A stretch of 9,725 nt of DNA, taken from assembly GCA_002425885.1 (NCBI GenBank), contig DINC01000016.1, positions 6,482-16,206 on the forward strand, in the 5' to 3' direction. Below are positions 1 through 7,108 of the stretch, piece after piece; the first letter of the stretch is position 1; every line of letters starts with the position of its first letter. Origin of the DNA: Spirochaetia bacterium UBA5550. Its GTDB lineage: Bacteria; Spirochaetota; UBA4802; UBA5550. Both the position numbers and the translations under genes were made by a program. The notes below the pieces were generated by a model, which searched no databases, had not been told where the DNA came from, and was given only the letters and a program-made list of their open reading frames with translations.

Positions 1-1754
1 TGTATAACAAGAATAGTGAGGTCATCTGCAAGCTCAGCATTCAGGGAATTCTCTCTCACTGCGTTTCTCATTATATTAAGCAGATGTTCTCCGCTTTCAT
101 TTATATTATTAATTACAATTTCGCCAAGCTTTTTAAAGCCCTCATCAATATCCATATCCTCGCCATCCAGTGCTTCAACAAGGCCGTCGGTAAAAAGCAG
201 AAGGATATCCCCTTTTTCATATTCAACTGATTCCCCGGCATAACCGGCGTTATCCGATATACCAAGAGGTTTGCCTGATGTTTTGAGAGAGACAACCTCC
301 GGGCCGCCTTTTCTTATAAGCATCTGTTCATTGTGGCCTGCTGATGAAAAAAACAGCTTTTTCCCGTTTTCATCCACGATAATATAAAAAGCAGTTACAA
401 ACATACCGTATTCAGATTCATTGTATATCAGTGTGTTGCTCCCGGAAAAAAGAGATACCGGGTCATAGTTTGTCTTCTGCTCGGCCCTCAGAATATTCTT
501 CACAGTACCGGTGAAGAGTGCGGCAGGTATCCCCTTTCCTGAAACATCTGCAATGATAAAAGCGGAAATAGATTCGCTTATTTCATAGAAGTCAAAAAAA
601 TCCCCTCCTACCTCTCTTGCAGGTTCATAAAGAACAGCTATCGAGATTCCCCCTGAAGAGTGAGGAATCCTTGCCAGGTTTTTCCTCTGAATATCAGAAG
701 CAATCTTCACCTCCTGCATCAGCCTTCTCCGCTTCTCCTCGCTCCTTCTGTCTGAATAATTCCGGTATATCCCTGTAACGTGATTTATTATTGAAGAGAG
801 CACATGCATTTCAAATTCATCAAATAATCTGCGGTTCTTCTTGTCTGTAAGATTAAGCACGCCTACAATATTTCCGTTAAAAAAAAGAGGAATAGACACA
901 AAAGCATCTGACTTGTAGCCTTCTCCCCGCTTTGTGATAAAATCAGGTATATCAGTCATCACATTCTGTACGTTCATAGCTTTTCCGTTTCTGAAAACGT
1001 ATGCGGCAATTGATTCATCATTTATTACAGTCCCCTCGGGAATCGATGAACCGTACGAAGCTGTAACCTCAAGCTGCTTTCTCTCCCTGTTATAAAATAT
1101 TAATGAAGCCCTTTCAACATCCAGAGACGCGGCGAGAATACCGAGAACACGCCTGAAAAACTCCACTTCATCAGAAGCGGCAACAGCGGCGTTTGAAAGT
1201 TCATAAAGAGCGTTAAGCTCCTCCATCCTCTTTTTAAGATCTTCGTAAAGCAGACGATTTGTTATGGCAGCTGCGGAGATCATTGCTATGATCTCCATTA
1301 GACTCCGCTCTTTTCCGGTATAGGCAGCGCCTCCGGAAAAATTGACAACTTCAATCACTCCCACAGACTCACCATGCGCTGTCATAGGTGTACAGATCAG
1401 ATTGCGTATCTCACCGCCTGTTATTTTACCCATCTCATTAAAGAGATAATCATCAACACCACTGTTATTCAAAACAACAGTCTCACTGCTGGAAAAAGCA
1501 TGCCACTCAACACCTGGCTCACCGGGGAGAGGCTCACCGGTTATTTTATCATTATCAGAATCCGTATTTGATCTGAAGTGGAGTTTATTATCATTTTTAT
1601 TATAAAGAAGGAGATACGCTTTCTCTGACCTTGTTAATTCCGCAGAAATATTTACAATAGACTTATAGATGTCATCGAGATGTTTTTTCGGAGATATCTC
1701 TTCATTTATTCTGAAAAATAGTGATACATCAATCTGAGATATTCCGTCCGGCAT
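1..1754 (-). CDS. GAF-GAF-SpoIIE/RsbU-type PP2C serine phosphatase (3' end beyond window)
   Basis: The minus frame is open for 584 codons from ATG at 1754 to the window edge. It reads as a cytoplasmic signalling phosphatase. Residues about 25-175 and 190-345 resemble two GAF sensor domains. A basic, helical linker (about 345-370) leads into a PP2C_SIG/SpoIIE domain from about 365. All four acidic metal-site motifs of that family are visible: EVGGDFFD (Asp385), DVSGKG (Asp403), TDGLVEA (Asp523) and ADDLTILV (Asp577/578). The last motif normally lies almost at the C terminus, so few codons should be missing. Relatives dephosphorylate anti-anti-sigma factors (SpoIIAA/RsbV) in partner-switching cascades; the target here is unknown. 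The start is supported by AAGGA five bases upstream and an in-frame stop 24 bases upstream. The gene lies 8 bases after the GlpX-like gene, so the two are probably co-transcribed and coupled. No membrane segment or receiver domain was seen, so input is probably a ligand or protein bound by the GAF domains. Confidence 0.9.
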   Translation of the reverse strand, partial: MPDGISQIDVSLFFRINEEISPKKHLDDIYKSIVNISAELTRSEKAYLLLYNKNDNKLHFRSNTDSDNDKITGEPLPGEPGVEWHAFSSSETVVLNNSGVDDYLFNEMGKITGGEIRNLICTPMTAHGESVGVIEVVNFSGGAAYTGKERSLMEIIAMISAAAITNRLLYEDLKKRMEELNALYELSNAAVAASDEVEFFRRVLGILAASLDVERASLIFYNRERKQLEVTASYGSSIPEGTVINDESIAAYVFRNGKAMNVQNVMTDIPDFITKRGEGYKSDAFVSIPLFFNGNIVGVLNLTDKKNRRLFDEFEMHVLSSIINHVTGIYRNYSDRRSEEKRRRLMQEVKIASDIQRKNLARIPHSSGGISIAVLYEPAREVGGDFFDFYEISESISAFIIADVSGKGIPAALFTGTVKNILRAEQKTNYDPVSLFSGSNTLIYNESEYGMFVTAFYIIVDENGKKLFFSSAGHNEQMLIRKGGPEVVSLKTSGKPLGISDNAGYAGESVEYEKGDILLLFTDGLVEALDGEDMDIDEGFKKLGEIVINNINESGEHLLNIMRNAVRENSLNAELADDLTILVI

Positions 1755-1762
1755 GCTTATCC

Positions 1763-2713
1763 TTAAAATATAGGTTTATAGTCAAACTTGTGAATCGCGT
1801 TTATGAATCGGACAGTATGCGTCTGCTGTCTTATGACGATGGAATTAGTCCGCGCACCTCCGGAAAAATACTGCACACCGGGGAGAAGGACTCCATCAGT
1901 TACTCCGGTTATTGATATCAGGATGTCTTCAGTCTTTACAAGATCCCTGATTTTATAAATTCTGTCCGGGTTCCCCCTTCCAAGATTTTCTGCTACAGTC
2001 TTTTCAAAATAATCGTTATAAAAAACTTTTGTCTGCATGTCTCCATCCAGGCACTTCAGTCCCGCTGCCGCAATAACAGCCTCCTTCGCCCCCCCCACTC
2101 CCATCATTATATCAATTGATGAGTTTTCTATTGCTGTGGAGATTACACCGGAAATATCACCATCTGTTATAAAGCTTATCCTTGCACCGGTTTTTCGTAT
2201 ATCCTCAACAAGCTGCCAGTTTATCTCCCTGTCAAGAACGCAAACTGTTATATCTTCAATATACTTACCTTTTGCCCTGGCGACTCTTTTTATATTAATA
2301 TCCGGGGGTTGATTTATATCAACAACGCCTTTTGCGTCAGGGCCCACAGCTATTTTGTGCATCATACAGGGGGGGACTTTCATAAAACAGTTTTTACTCC
2401 CTATTGCAACAACAGATATGGAGTTATGCCCGCCGAGAGCGCATGTTCTCTTCCCCTCAAGCGGTTTTACTGCTATATCAACTTTTATCCCTTCTCCCGT
2501 ACCCACTTTTCGGCCGTCATACAGATACAGGTCCCTGTTTGAGGCGCCTATTACCACTTCTCCGTTAATATCCATTCTCTCCAGGAGTTTCCACATAGCT
2601 TCATCAGAAGATCTGTAGCAGAGCTCATCATCCCCTTTACCCATATACCTGCTTGCGTAGAGCGCAGAGAGCTCCGTGAGCCTGGTGGCCTCAAGGGTGA
2701 GGTTCCTGTTCAT
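1763..2713 (-). CDS. GlpX-family (class II fructose-1,6-bisphosphatase-like) protein with altered active site
   Basis: This 316-residue protein has GlpX length and fold signatures throughout: N-terminal MNRNLTLEATRLTE, then VGTGEGIKVDIAV, PLEG, KIAVGPDAKG, ITDGDISG, GVGGAKEAV, LDGDM and a SITGVTDG segment. Canonical GlpX hydrolyses fructose-1,6-bisphosphate in gluconeogenesis using divalent metals. Aligned from memory with E. coli GlpX, the ligands Asp33, Glu57 and Asp85 are Tyr33, Ala57 and Lys83 here. Thr90 and Tyr119 become Lys88 and Met117. The GEGEIDEAP loop is shortened by two residues and lacks its glutamates. Glu88 and Glu213 are kept (Glu86, Glu211). The protein is therefore either not a normal FBPase, has another substrate, or is a non-catalytic sensor. 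The frame is intact with no sign of decay. An in-frame ATG at 2752 would add 13 residues, but I chose 2713: it has a perfect GGAGG at the right distance and matches the family N terminus, and 2752 falls almost on the predicted transcription start. Family membership is sure; function is not. Confidence 0.88.
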   Translation of the reverse strand: MNRNLTLEATRLTELSALYASRYMGKGDDELCYRSSDEAMWKLLERMDINGEVVIGASNRDLYLYDGRKVGTGEGIKVDIAVKPLEGKRTCALGGHNSISVVAIGSKNCFMKVPPCMMHKIAVGPDAKGVVDINQPPDINIKRVARAKGKYIEDITVCVLDREINWQLVEDIRKTGARISFITDGDISGVISTAIENSSIDIMMGVGGAKEAVIAAAGLKCLDGDMQTKVFYNDYFEKTVAENLGRGNPDRIYKIRDLVKTEDILISITGVTDGVLLPGVQYFSGGARTNSIVIRQQTHTVRFINAIHKFDYKPIF

Positions 2714-2717
2714 AAAT

Positions 2718-2722
2718 CCTCC
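2718..2722 (-). promoter_or_regulatory. Shine-Dalgarno site fixing the GlpX-like start
   Basis: GGAGG on the minus strand lies four bases before the ATG at 2713. The alternative in-frame ATG at 2752 has no comparable site, so the shorter protein is preferred. Confidence 0.8.
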
Positions 2723-2763
2723 GAATGGGTCTTTATCTGAAAAATATTTCATAATAGTCTGTC

Positions 2764-2792
2764 ATATTATCGCCATAAGAGCATATTTTCAA
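2764..2792 (-). promoter_or_regulatory. Sigma70-type promoter for the GlpX-like/phosphatase operon
   Basis: On the minus strand a TTGAAA -35 box (2787-2792) and a TAATAT -10 box (2764-2769) are separated by exactly 17 bases. The transcript would begin near 2757, giving a leader of roughly 44 bases before the ATG at 2713. Five of six bases match consensus in both boxes. No terminator is seen between the two genes downstream. Confidence 0.68.
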
Positions 2793-2861
2793 GACTTTTT
2801 CCATGTAAGTTTTTACAGTTAACCCTCTCTAAACAAACAGATAAAAATGAAAAGATTTTTA

Positions 2862-2890
2862 TTGACTGCAAAGATGCCGGAGATTATACT
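2862..2890 (+). promoter_or_regulatory. Sigma70-type promoter for the ATP-grasp/FMN dehydrogenase fusion
   Basis: TTGACT (2862-2867) and TATACT (2885-2890) are separated by 17 bases. Transcription would begin near 2897, leaving a leader of about 26 bases with the Shine-Dalgarno sequence inside it. The promoter diverges from the GlpX-operon promoter; the two -35 boxes are about 70 bases apart, close enough for a shared regulator. I saw no strong palindrome between them. Confidence 0.7.
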
Positions 2891-2922
2891 AATGAGACAT
2901 AAAACTGCGGGGAGAAAATAGA

Positions 2923-5154
2923 GTGAAAAAAACAATTATGATTATCGGAGGGGGCCTTCTCCAGACTCCTGCTATAGATACAGCCAAAAAAATGGGCTAC
3001 CAGGTAATCGTAACAGATTATAATCCCGAAGCAATAGGGATGAAACATGCGGATATTCCGATAGTCATGAGCACAAGGGATATACAGGGCTCTGTCCGCA
3101 TAGCAAAACAGCAGAACGAGATAACTCCCATAAGCGGTGTGCTCACTGTGGGCACAGATGCTTCTCAGACCGTTGCCGCAGTAGCAAATGCCATGAACCT
3201 CCCCGGAATCCGTTTTGAAGACGCAGAGGCAGCCACAAACAAGATCAAGATGAGGATGAGATTTAAGGAATATAACGTACCATCTCCTGCCTTTTTACCT
3301 GTCTGGTCTCTTGCTGATGCGAAAAAGGCGGCTAAAATTCTCGGGTTCCCTCTTGTCATTAAACCCTCTGATAATATGGGCGCCAGAGGTGTCATAAAGA
3401 TTGAAAACGCCAACCAGATATCAGACGCCTTTAAATTTGCAAAAAGCGCATCTCCAAGCGGAGATCTTATCATAGAACAGTTTATGGAGGGCCCTGAGCT
3501 TTCCATAGATGCTATAGTATATAATGGTGAAATCACTATTACCGGTGTGGCGGACAGAATCATTGACTTCCCTCCGAACTTTGTGGAGCTGGGGCATAAC
3601 ATGCCTTCAGCTCTTCCGCAGGGGATGATTGATGATGCAATCAATGTGATGAAACAGGGAATTCATGCCCTGGGAATTACTATAGGCGCGGCAAAGGGGG
3701 ATATAAAGGTTACAAAAAACGGCGCAATGATAGGCGAACTTGCAGCACGGCTGTCAGGCGGATTCATGTCGGCATACACCTACCCTCTTTCCAGCGGCGT
3801 TGATCTCATGAAGGCGGCTATTGAGGTTGCCCTGGGTCAGGAGCCGGGGAACCTTGAACCTATTTTCAACCGCGTTGCCATTGAGCGTGCTGTTATATGC
3901 AAACCCGGTATAGTAAAAAATATTTCCGGTCTTGAAGAAGCTCTCAAGGTTCCCGGAATAGAAGGTATCTTCCTCAACATCAAAGAGGGAGATCTTGTGG
4001 TTATGCCGAGATCAAACGTGGAAAAATCCGGAAATATAATTGCTTCCGGCAATACACTCAAAGAAGCTGAAGAAGCAATAGCAAAATGTTTCGAGCTTCT
4101 GAAAATTGAAACAACAGATGATTCAGAGATCACCATGCGGGCAATTCAGGCATCCGCGCGGGAAAAATTTAAGAAGATCTGTTATGTATGCAAAAACTGT
4201 GACGGCACAAACTGCGCCTCGGGAGTACCCGGCATGGGCGGAGCAGGAACAGGTGAATCTTTCCGCCGGAATTCTGAGGCGCTGAAAAGGTACAGGGTTG
4301 TGACACGACTGATCTATGAGGCTGCAGAACCTGATACTCATACTGAACTGTTCGGCAGAAGAATTTCTCTCCCGGTTATGGCTGCGCCTGTTACAGGTTC
4401 AGTCACCAATCTGGGGGGCGCAATTGACGAACTCGACTATAATATTGCAGTTGTTAAAGGATGCAAAAAAGCGGGAACCATTGCTTTTGTAGGTGATGGA
4501 GCAACGCCTGATAAATACAAAACAGGCCTCCAGGCTATTGAAGAGGAAGACGGCTGGGGCATACCGATCTTCAAACCCCGAATGGATAACAAAGAAATTA
4601 TCATGAGAATAAAGGCTGCTGAAAAAGCCGGGGCAATAGCTGTGGGGATTGACATCGATGCAATTGTTTTTAAGACCATGGCAATGAAAAACCAGTCAGT
4701 GGGCCCCAAAAGCGTAAGCGAACTTCAGGAGATCAAATCCGCCGCAAAACTCCCTTTTATACTGAAGGGGATAATGAACCCTTATGACGCCGAAATGGCG
4801 GCAAAGGCCGGTGCTGACGCGATTATTGTTTCAAATCACGGAGGCCGTGTTCTTGATCAGATGCCAGGCTCAATGGATGTACTGGTAGAGATCGTTAAAG
4901 CTGTGAGCGGTTCTGTGAAGATCATGATTGACGGCGGATTCAGGGACGGCGTTGATATTATAAAGGCTATGGGTCTTGGAGCAGAATATATTCTTATAGG
5001 GAGGCCGGTGGCCATCGCAGCTGTCGGCATGGGTGTTGATGGTACTGCTTTTTATATGAATAATATCAGAGAGGAACTTCGTAAAGCAATGATACTTACA
5101 GGATGCAGAAGCTTAAGTGATATAACAGGAGAACTGGTCAGAGAAATCCGCTGA
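2923..5154 (+). CDS. Fusion protein: ATP-grasp ligase + FMN-dependent alpha-hydroxy-acid dehydrogenase
   Basis: This 743-residue cytoplasmic protein joins two enzymes. Residues 1-400 form an ATP-grasp ligase: a nucleotide-binding-like start (MIIGGGLLQ), the ATP site around Lys147 and the MGARGV loop (152-157), EQFMEGPELSID (185-196), and metal-site region GELAARLSGG (271-280). A C-terminal subdomain resembles that of L-amino acid ligases. Such ligases join a carboxylate to an amine through an acyl phosphate; the substrates here are unknown. Residues about 413-743 are an FMN alpha-hydroxy-acid dehydrogenase/oxidase domain. It opens with Cys420, 423, 426 and 431 (CX2CX2CX4C) and the PGMGGAGTG motif, then LPVMAAPV, Asp577, Lys615, catalytic-type SNHGGR (His639, Arg642), and the FMN phosphate site DGGFRDG (670-676) and IGRP (692-695). 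The family oxidises 2-hydroxy acids to 2-oxo acids. The start is GTG at 2923, with GGGGAG eight bases upstream. It looks monocistronic, with its own promoter and a following hairpin. The frame is continuous across the junction, so the fusion looks genuine. Domain calls are firm; the combined reaction is unknown. Confidence 0.9.
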   Translation: MKKTIMIIGGGLLQTPAIDTAKKMGYQVIVTDYNPEAIGMKHADIPIVMSTRDIQGSVRIAKQQNEITPISGVLTVGTDASQTVAAVANAMNLPGIRFEDAEAATNKIKMRMRFKEYNVPSPAFLPVWSLADAKKAAKILGFPLVIKPSDNMGARGVIKIENANQISDAFKFAKSASPSGDLIIEQFMEGPELSIDAIVYNGEITITGVADRIIDFPPNFVELGHNMPSALPQGMIDDAINVMKQGIHALGITIGAAKGDIKVTKNGAMIGELAARLSGGFMSAYTYPLSSGVDLMKAAIEVALGQEPGNLEPIFNRVAIERAVICKPGIVKNISGLEEALKVPGIEGIFLNIKEGDLVVMPRSNVEKSGNIIASGNTLKEAEEAIAKCFELLKIETTDDSEITMRAIQASAREKFKKICYVCKNCDGTNCASGVPGMGGAGTGESFRRNSEALKRYRVVTRLIYEAAEPDTHTELFGRRISLPVMAAPVTGSVTNLGGAIDELDYNIAVVKGCKKAGTIAFVGDGATPDKYKTGLQAIEEEDGWGIPIFKPRMDNKEIIMRIKAAEKAGAIAVGIDIDAIVFKTMAMKNQSVGPKSVSELQEIKSAAKLPFILKGIMNPYDAEMAAKAGADAIIVSNHGGRVLDQMPGSMDVLVEIVKAVSGSVKIMIDGGFRDGVDIIKAMGLGAEYILIGRPVAIAAVGMGVDGTAFYMNNIREELRKAMILTGCRSLSDITGELVREIR

Positions 5155-5161
5155 AAAATGA

Positions 5162-5192
5162 TTCCTGCCCGCGGGTTGGTCACGGGCAGGAA
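5162..5192. terminator. Hairpin terminator between convergent genes
   Basis: The arms TTCCTGCCCG (5162-5171) and CGGGCAGGAA (5183-5192) form a perfect 10-bp GC-rich stem with an 11-base loop. It starts 8 bases after the fusion gene stop. The T-rich stretch (ATCATTTTTC) follows the stem on the minus strand, so it may best terminate the minus-strand hydratase/dehydrogenase operon. The plus-strand side lacks a clear T tract, so it is at best a weak intrinsic terminator for the fusion gene. Confidence 0.65.
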
Positions 5193-5236
5193 ATCCGAGT
5201 CTTTAGCCTTTCACGCCGGTAAATATAGCCAGTTTA

Positions 5237-6082
5237 TCAACTTTTATAATCAAAAAAACCTTTACCTGTCTTCACGCCAAGCAGCCCGCCTCTAACCATC
5301 TTTTTAAGAAGGGGAGCAGGTCTGTATTTAGGATCACCGAATTCGGTATAAAGCGTATTCATAACTGAAAGAATTATGTCATTCCCTATGAGGTCCGATA
5401 ATGCGAGGGGGCCCATTGGATGATTTGCTCCAAGTTTCATTGCGTCATCAATATCTGCTGCTGACGCAATGCCGTCGCCCAGTATACCTATTGCTTCATT
5501 TATCATCGGTACAAGTATTCTGTTTACAACAAATCCAGGAGCTTCTTTAACCTCAACAGGAGTCTTTCCGATCTCTTTTGTGAGTTTCACTATAGCTGAA
5601 GTAACGTCATCTGATGTTGCGATTCCCCTGATAATTTCTACAAGTTTCATCATCGGAACCGGGTTGAAAAAATGCATTCCGATAACTTTATCAGCTCTTT
5701 TTGTCGATGAAGCTATTTCAGTTATAGAAAGTGATGAAGTGTTTGTTGCAAGAATTGCCGAAGACTTGCATACCTCATCAAGCTCTTTAAAAATCTTTTT
5801 CTTAATTTCCATATTTTCAACTGCGGCTTCTATTACAAGATCAGAATCAGCAGCATCAGAAATTTTTGTGGTAGTTTTTATTCTGGCGAGAATTTTTGTT
5901 TTGTCATCCGCTGTGAGCTTCTCTTTCTGCACCAGCTTATCAAGATTTTTTGTAATTAAAGCTAATCCTTTAGCAACAAAAGCATCTTCGAGATCACGCA
6001 TAACAACTTCATGACCGTACTGTGCAAGGACCTGAACTATTCCAGCTCCCATTGTGCCTGAACCGAGTACTGTAACTTTCAT
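5237..6082 (-). CDS. hbd: 3-hydroxybutyryl-CoA dehydrogenase
   Basis: This 281-residue enzyme, the usual length for the short monofunctional family, interconverts 3-hydroxybutyryl-CoA and acetoacetyl-CoA with NAD(P)H in the cytoplasm. The N-terminal Rossmann domain has the dinucleotide loop GSGTMG (7-12) and an acidic residue (Asp30) after the second strand, which favours NAD(H). The catalytic set is visible: Ser116 in NTSSLS, His137 in MHFFNPVP, Glu149 in KLVEII and Asn187 in PGFVVNR. The C-terminal dimerisation domain includes [12 protein letters not shown] and the family ending TGKGFFDY. The start is supported by GAGGAA about six bases upstream. It follows the crotonase gene by 26 bases in the same operon, matching consecutive pathway steps. 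Substrate chain length cannot be read directly, but the family and neighbours point to C4. The next gene on the left is convergent. Confidence 0.95.
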   Translation of the reverse strand: MKVTVLGSGTMGAGIVQVLAQYGHEVVMRDLEDAFVAKGLALITKNLDKLVQKEKLTADDKTKILARIKTTTKISDAADSDLVIEAAVENMEIKKKIFKELDEVCKSSAILATNTSSLSITEIASSTKRADKVIGMHFFNPVPMMKLVEIIRGIATSDDVTSAIVKLTKEIGKTPVEVKEAPGFVVNRILVPMINEAIGILGDGIASAADIDDAMKLGANHPMGPLALSDLIGNDIILSVMNTLYTEFGDPKYRPAPLLKKMVRGGLLGVKTGKGFFDYKS

Positions 6083-6108
6083 TTTTGTTTCCTCTTTATC
6101 TCCCTCTT

Positions 6109-6906
6109 TTATTTTGTTTTGAAATGAGGGCTTCTTTTTTCGACAAATGCATTCATCCCTTCTTTTTGATCCTCAGTTGCAAAACATAGCGCAAAAATCT
6201 GATTTTCAAAAACTATTGCGGTGTTTATGTCAGTTTCAATTCCCTTATTTATTGCAAGTTTTGAATATCTGACTGCAATTTGAGCCTTGGAAGCAATTTT
6301 CCCTGCAAGTTCTATGGCGACATTCATAAGCTCATCTGAAGACACTACCTTGTTGACAAGTCCCAGTCTCTCAGCTTCTGATGCAGAAATATAATCACCT
6401 GTAAAAATAAGTTCTTTAGCCTTTGCCTGCCCTATGAGTCTGGGGAGTCTTACGCATCCTGAGTATCCCGGTGTTATGCCCAGGCCGACTTCAGGCTGCC
6501 CGAACTTCGCGTTATCACTTGCAATCCTGATATCACAGCTCATTGCCAGTTCGCAACCGCCGCCCAGTGCAAAACCGTTAACAGCAGCAATGGTTGGAAT
6601 TTTCATAAGCTCAACTTTTTTAAAAACAGAAGAACCTAGTTCACCCCACTCACGCCCCTCTTCACTATTGTAATCTTTCATCTCCGGGATATCAGCGCCG
6701 GCAACGAATGCTTTACCGTCTCCCGTAATAATAAGCACATGAACACTTGCATCCGAATTGATCATGTCTACTGCATCACCAAGTTCATTGAGCAGTTTCG
6801 CGTTAAGAGCATTAAGAGACTTCGGCCTTGACAATGTTAATATGCCGATATGCCCCTCTTTTCTGTACTTCAGATTTTCGAATTGAACGTCAGCTTTCAT
6901 ATTCAT
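6109..6906 (-). CDS. crt: Enoyl-CoA hydratase / crotonase
   Basis: This 265-residue crotonase-fold enzyme hydrates crotonyl-CoA or another short enoyl-CoA to the 3-hydroxyacyl-CoA, reversibly. Visible family motifs are [11 protein letters not shown] near the N terminus, the oxyanion-hole segments AGADIPEM and [15 protein letters not shown], and [13 protein letters not shown]. Both catalytic glutamates of true hydratases are present, one in GGGCELA and one in QPEVGLG, so a hydratase is favoured over an isomerase or decarboxylase. The start is chosen at ATG 6906, six bases after a GAGG site. A GTG at 6918 would sit on that site, and the ATG at 6900 is too far from it. It is the first gene of an operon with 3-hydroxybutyryl-CoA dehydrogenase and diverges from thiolase. 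Preference for C4 is inferred from these neighbours. Confidence 0.93.
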   Translation of the reverse strand: MNMKADVQFENLKYRKEGHIGILTLSRPKSLNALNAKLLNELGDAVDMINSDASVHVLIITGDGKAFVAGADIPEMKDYNSEEGREWGELGSSVFKKVELMKIPTIAAVNGFALGGGCELAMSCDIRIASDNAKFGQPEVGLGITPGYSGCVRLPRLIGQAKAKELIFTGDYISASEAERLGLVNKVVSSDELMNVAIELAGKIASKAQIAVRYSKLAINKGIETDINTAIVFENQIFALCFATEDQKEGMNAFVEKRSPHFKTK

Positions 6907-6912
6907 ATTCAG

Positions 6913-6916
6913 CCTC
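6913..6916 (-). promoter_or_regulatory. Shine-Dalgarno site fixing the crotonase start
   Basis: GAGG on the minus strand lies six bases before the ATG at 6906. It overlaps the upstream in-frame GTG region, which argues against that longer start, and is twelve bases from the next ATG at 6900. Confidence 0.65.
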
Positions 6917-6933
6917 ACGCTAATTTAATTGAT

Positions 6934-6953
6934 CCGTTTAACGAATTAAACGG
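6934..6953. repeat. Operator-like inverted repeat upstream of crotonase
   Basis: CCGTTTAA (6934-6941) and TTAAACGG (6946-6953) form perfect 8-bp arms around a 4-base spacer. It lies between the predicted minus-strand promoter and the crotonase start, so it would be in the leader: either a repressor site or a small RNA hairpin. No regulator can be named from it. Confidence 0.55.
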
Positions 6954-6976
6954 GAAGGTTTCCGGTGTTGCTATAT

Positions 6977-7005
6977 TAAATAATCCATATTTATATATAA
7001 TGCAA
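6977..7005 (-). promoter_or_regulatory. Possible promoter for the crotonase/dehydrogenase operon
   Basis: On the minus strand TTGCAT (7000-7005) and TATTTA (6977-6982) are 17 bases apart. An overlapping TAATAT (6973-6978) is a better -10 but has a poor -35 at normal distance. The region is very AT-rich, so chance matches are likely. Confidence 0.35.
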
Positions 7006-7062
7006 TCACCCCATCGTCTTTAATATCGTGGTTGTATTAATTTTTTTTCAGTAACTCTTTAT

Positions 7063-7108
7063 AATTAAAAAAGCTACACGATGATTTGAGTTTGTAGCTT
7101 TTTTAATT
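7063..7108. terminator. Perfect 16-bp AT-flanked hairpin, terminator-like on both strands
   Basis: Arms 7063-7078 and 7093-7108 are exact reverse complements, with a 14-base loop. The core GCTACA/TGTAGC is followed by six T bases on either strand, giving the shape of a bidirectional intrinsic terminator. Its place between two divergent operons is odd for an ordinary terminator. It may insulate the two promoters from each other's antisense transcription, end a short transcript, or act as a DNA-level element. Confidence 0.6.

Noticed and set aside
1721..1915. Small plus-strand open frame over the GlpX-like/phosphatase junction
   Set aside because: It is antisense to both genes, has no recognisable domain, and the 8-base gap is explained by translational coupling.
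2714..2752. Longer GlpX-like protein starting at ATG 2752
   Set aside because: No ribosome site there, it falls within about five bases of the predicted transcription start, and GlpX proteins begin at MNRNL, which matches the ATG at 2713 with its GGAGG.
3165..3644. 159-codon minus-strand open frame inside the fusion gene
   Set aside because: It lies antisense to a frame with clear ATP-grasp motifs, has no recognisable domain and no ribosome site; other antisense frames within the enzymes are rejected for the same reason.
5469..6014. 181-codon plus-strand open frame opposite the hydroxybutyryl-CoA dehydrogenase
   Set aside because: Low-complexity Ser/Ile/Phe-rich translation, antisense to a fully supported gene, so it is a shadow of its codon usage.
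6907..6918. Crotonase start at GTG 6918
   Set aside because: The GTG overlaps the apparent Shine-Dalgarno sequence; ATG at 6906 has proper spacing.
6986..7005. Sigma54 promoter around the minus-strand TTGCA
   Set aside because: TTGCA is present but no GG lies at the required distance upstream, so the -24 element is missing.
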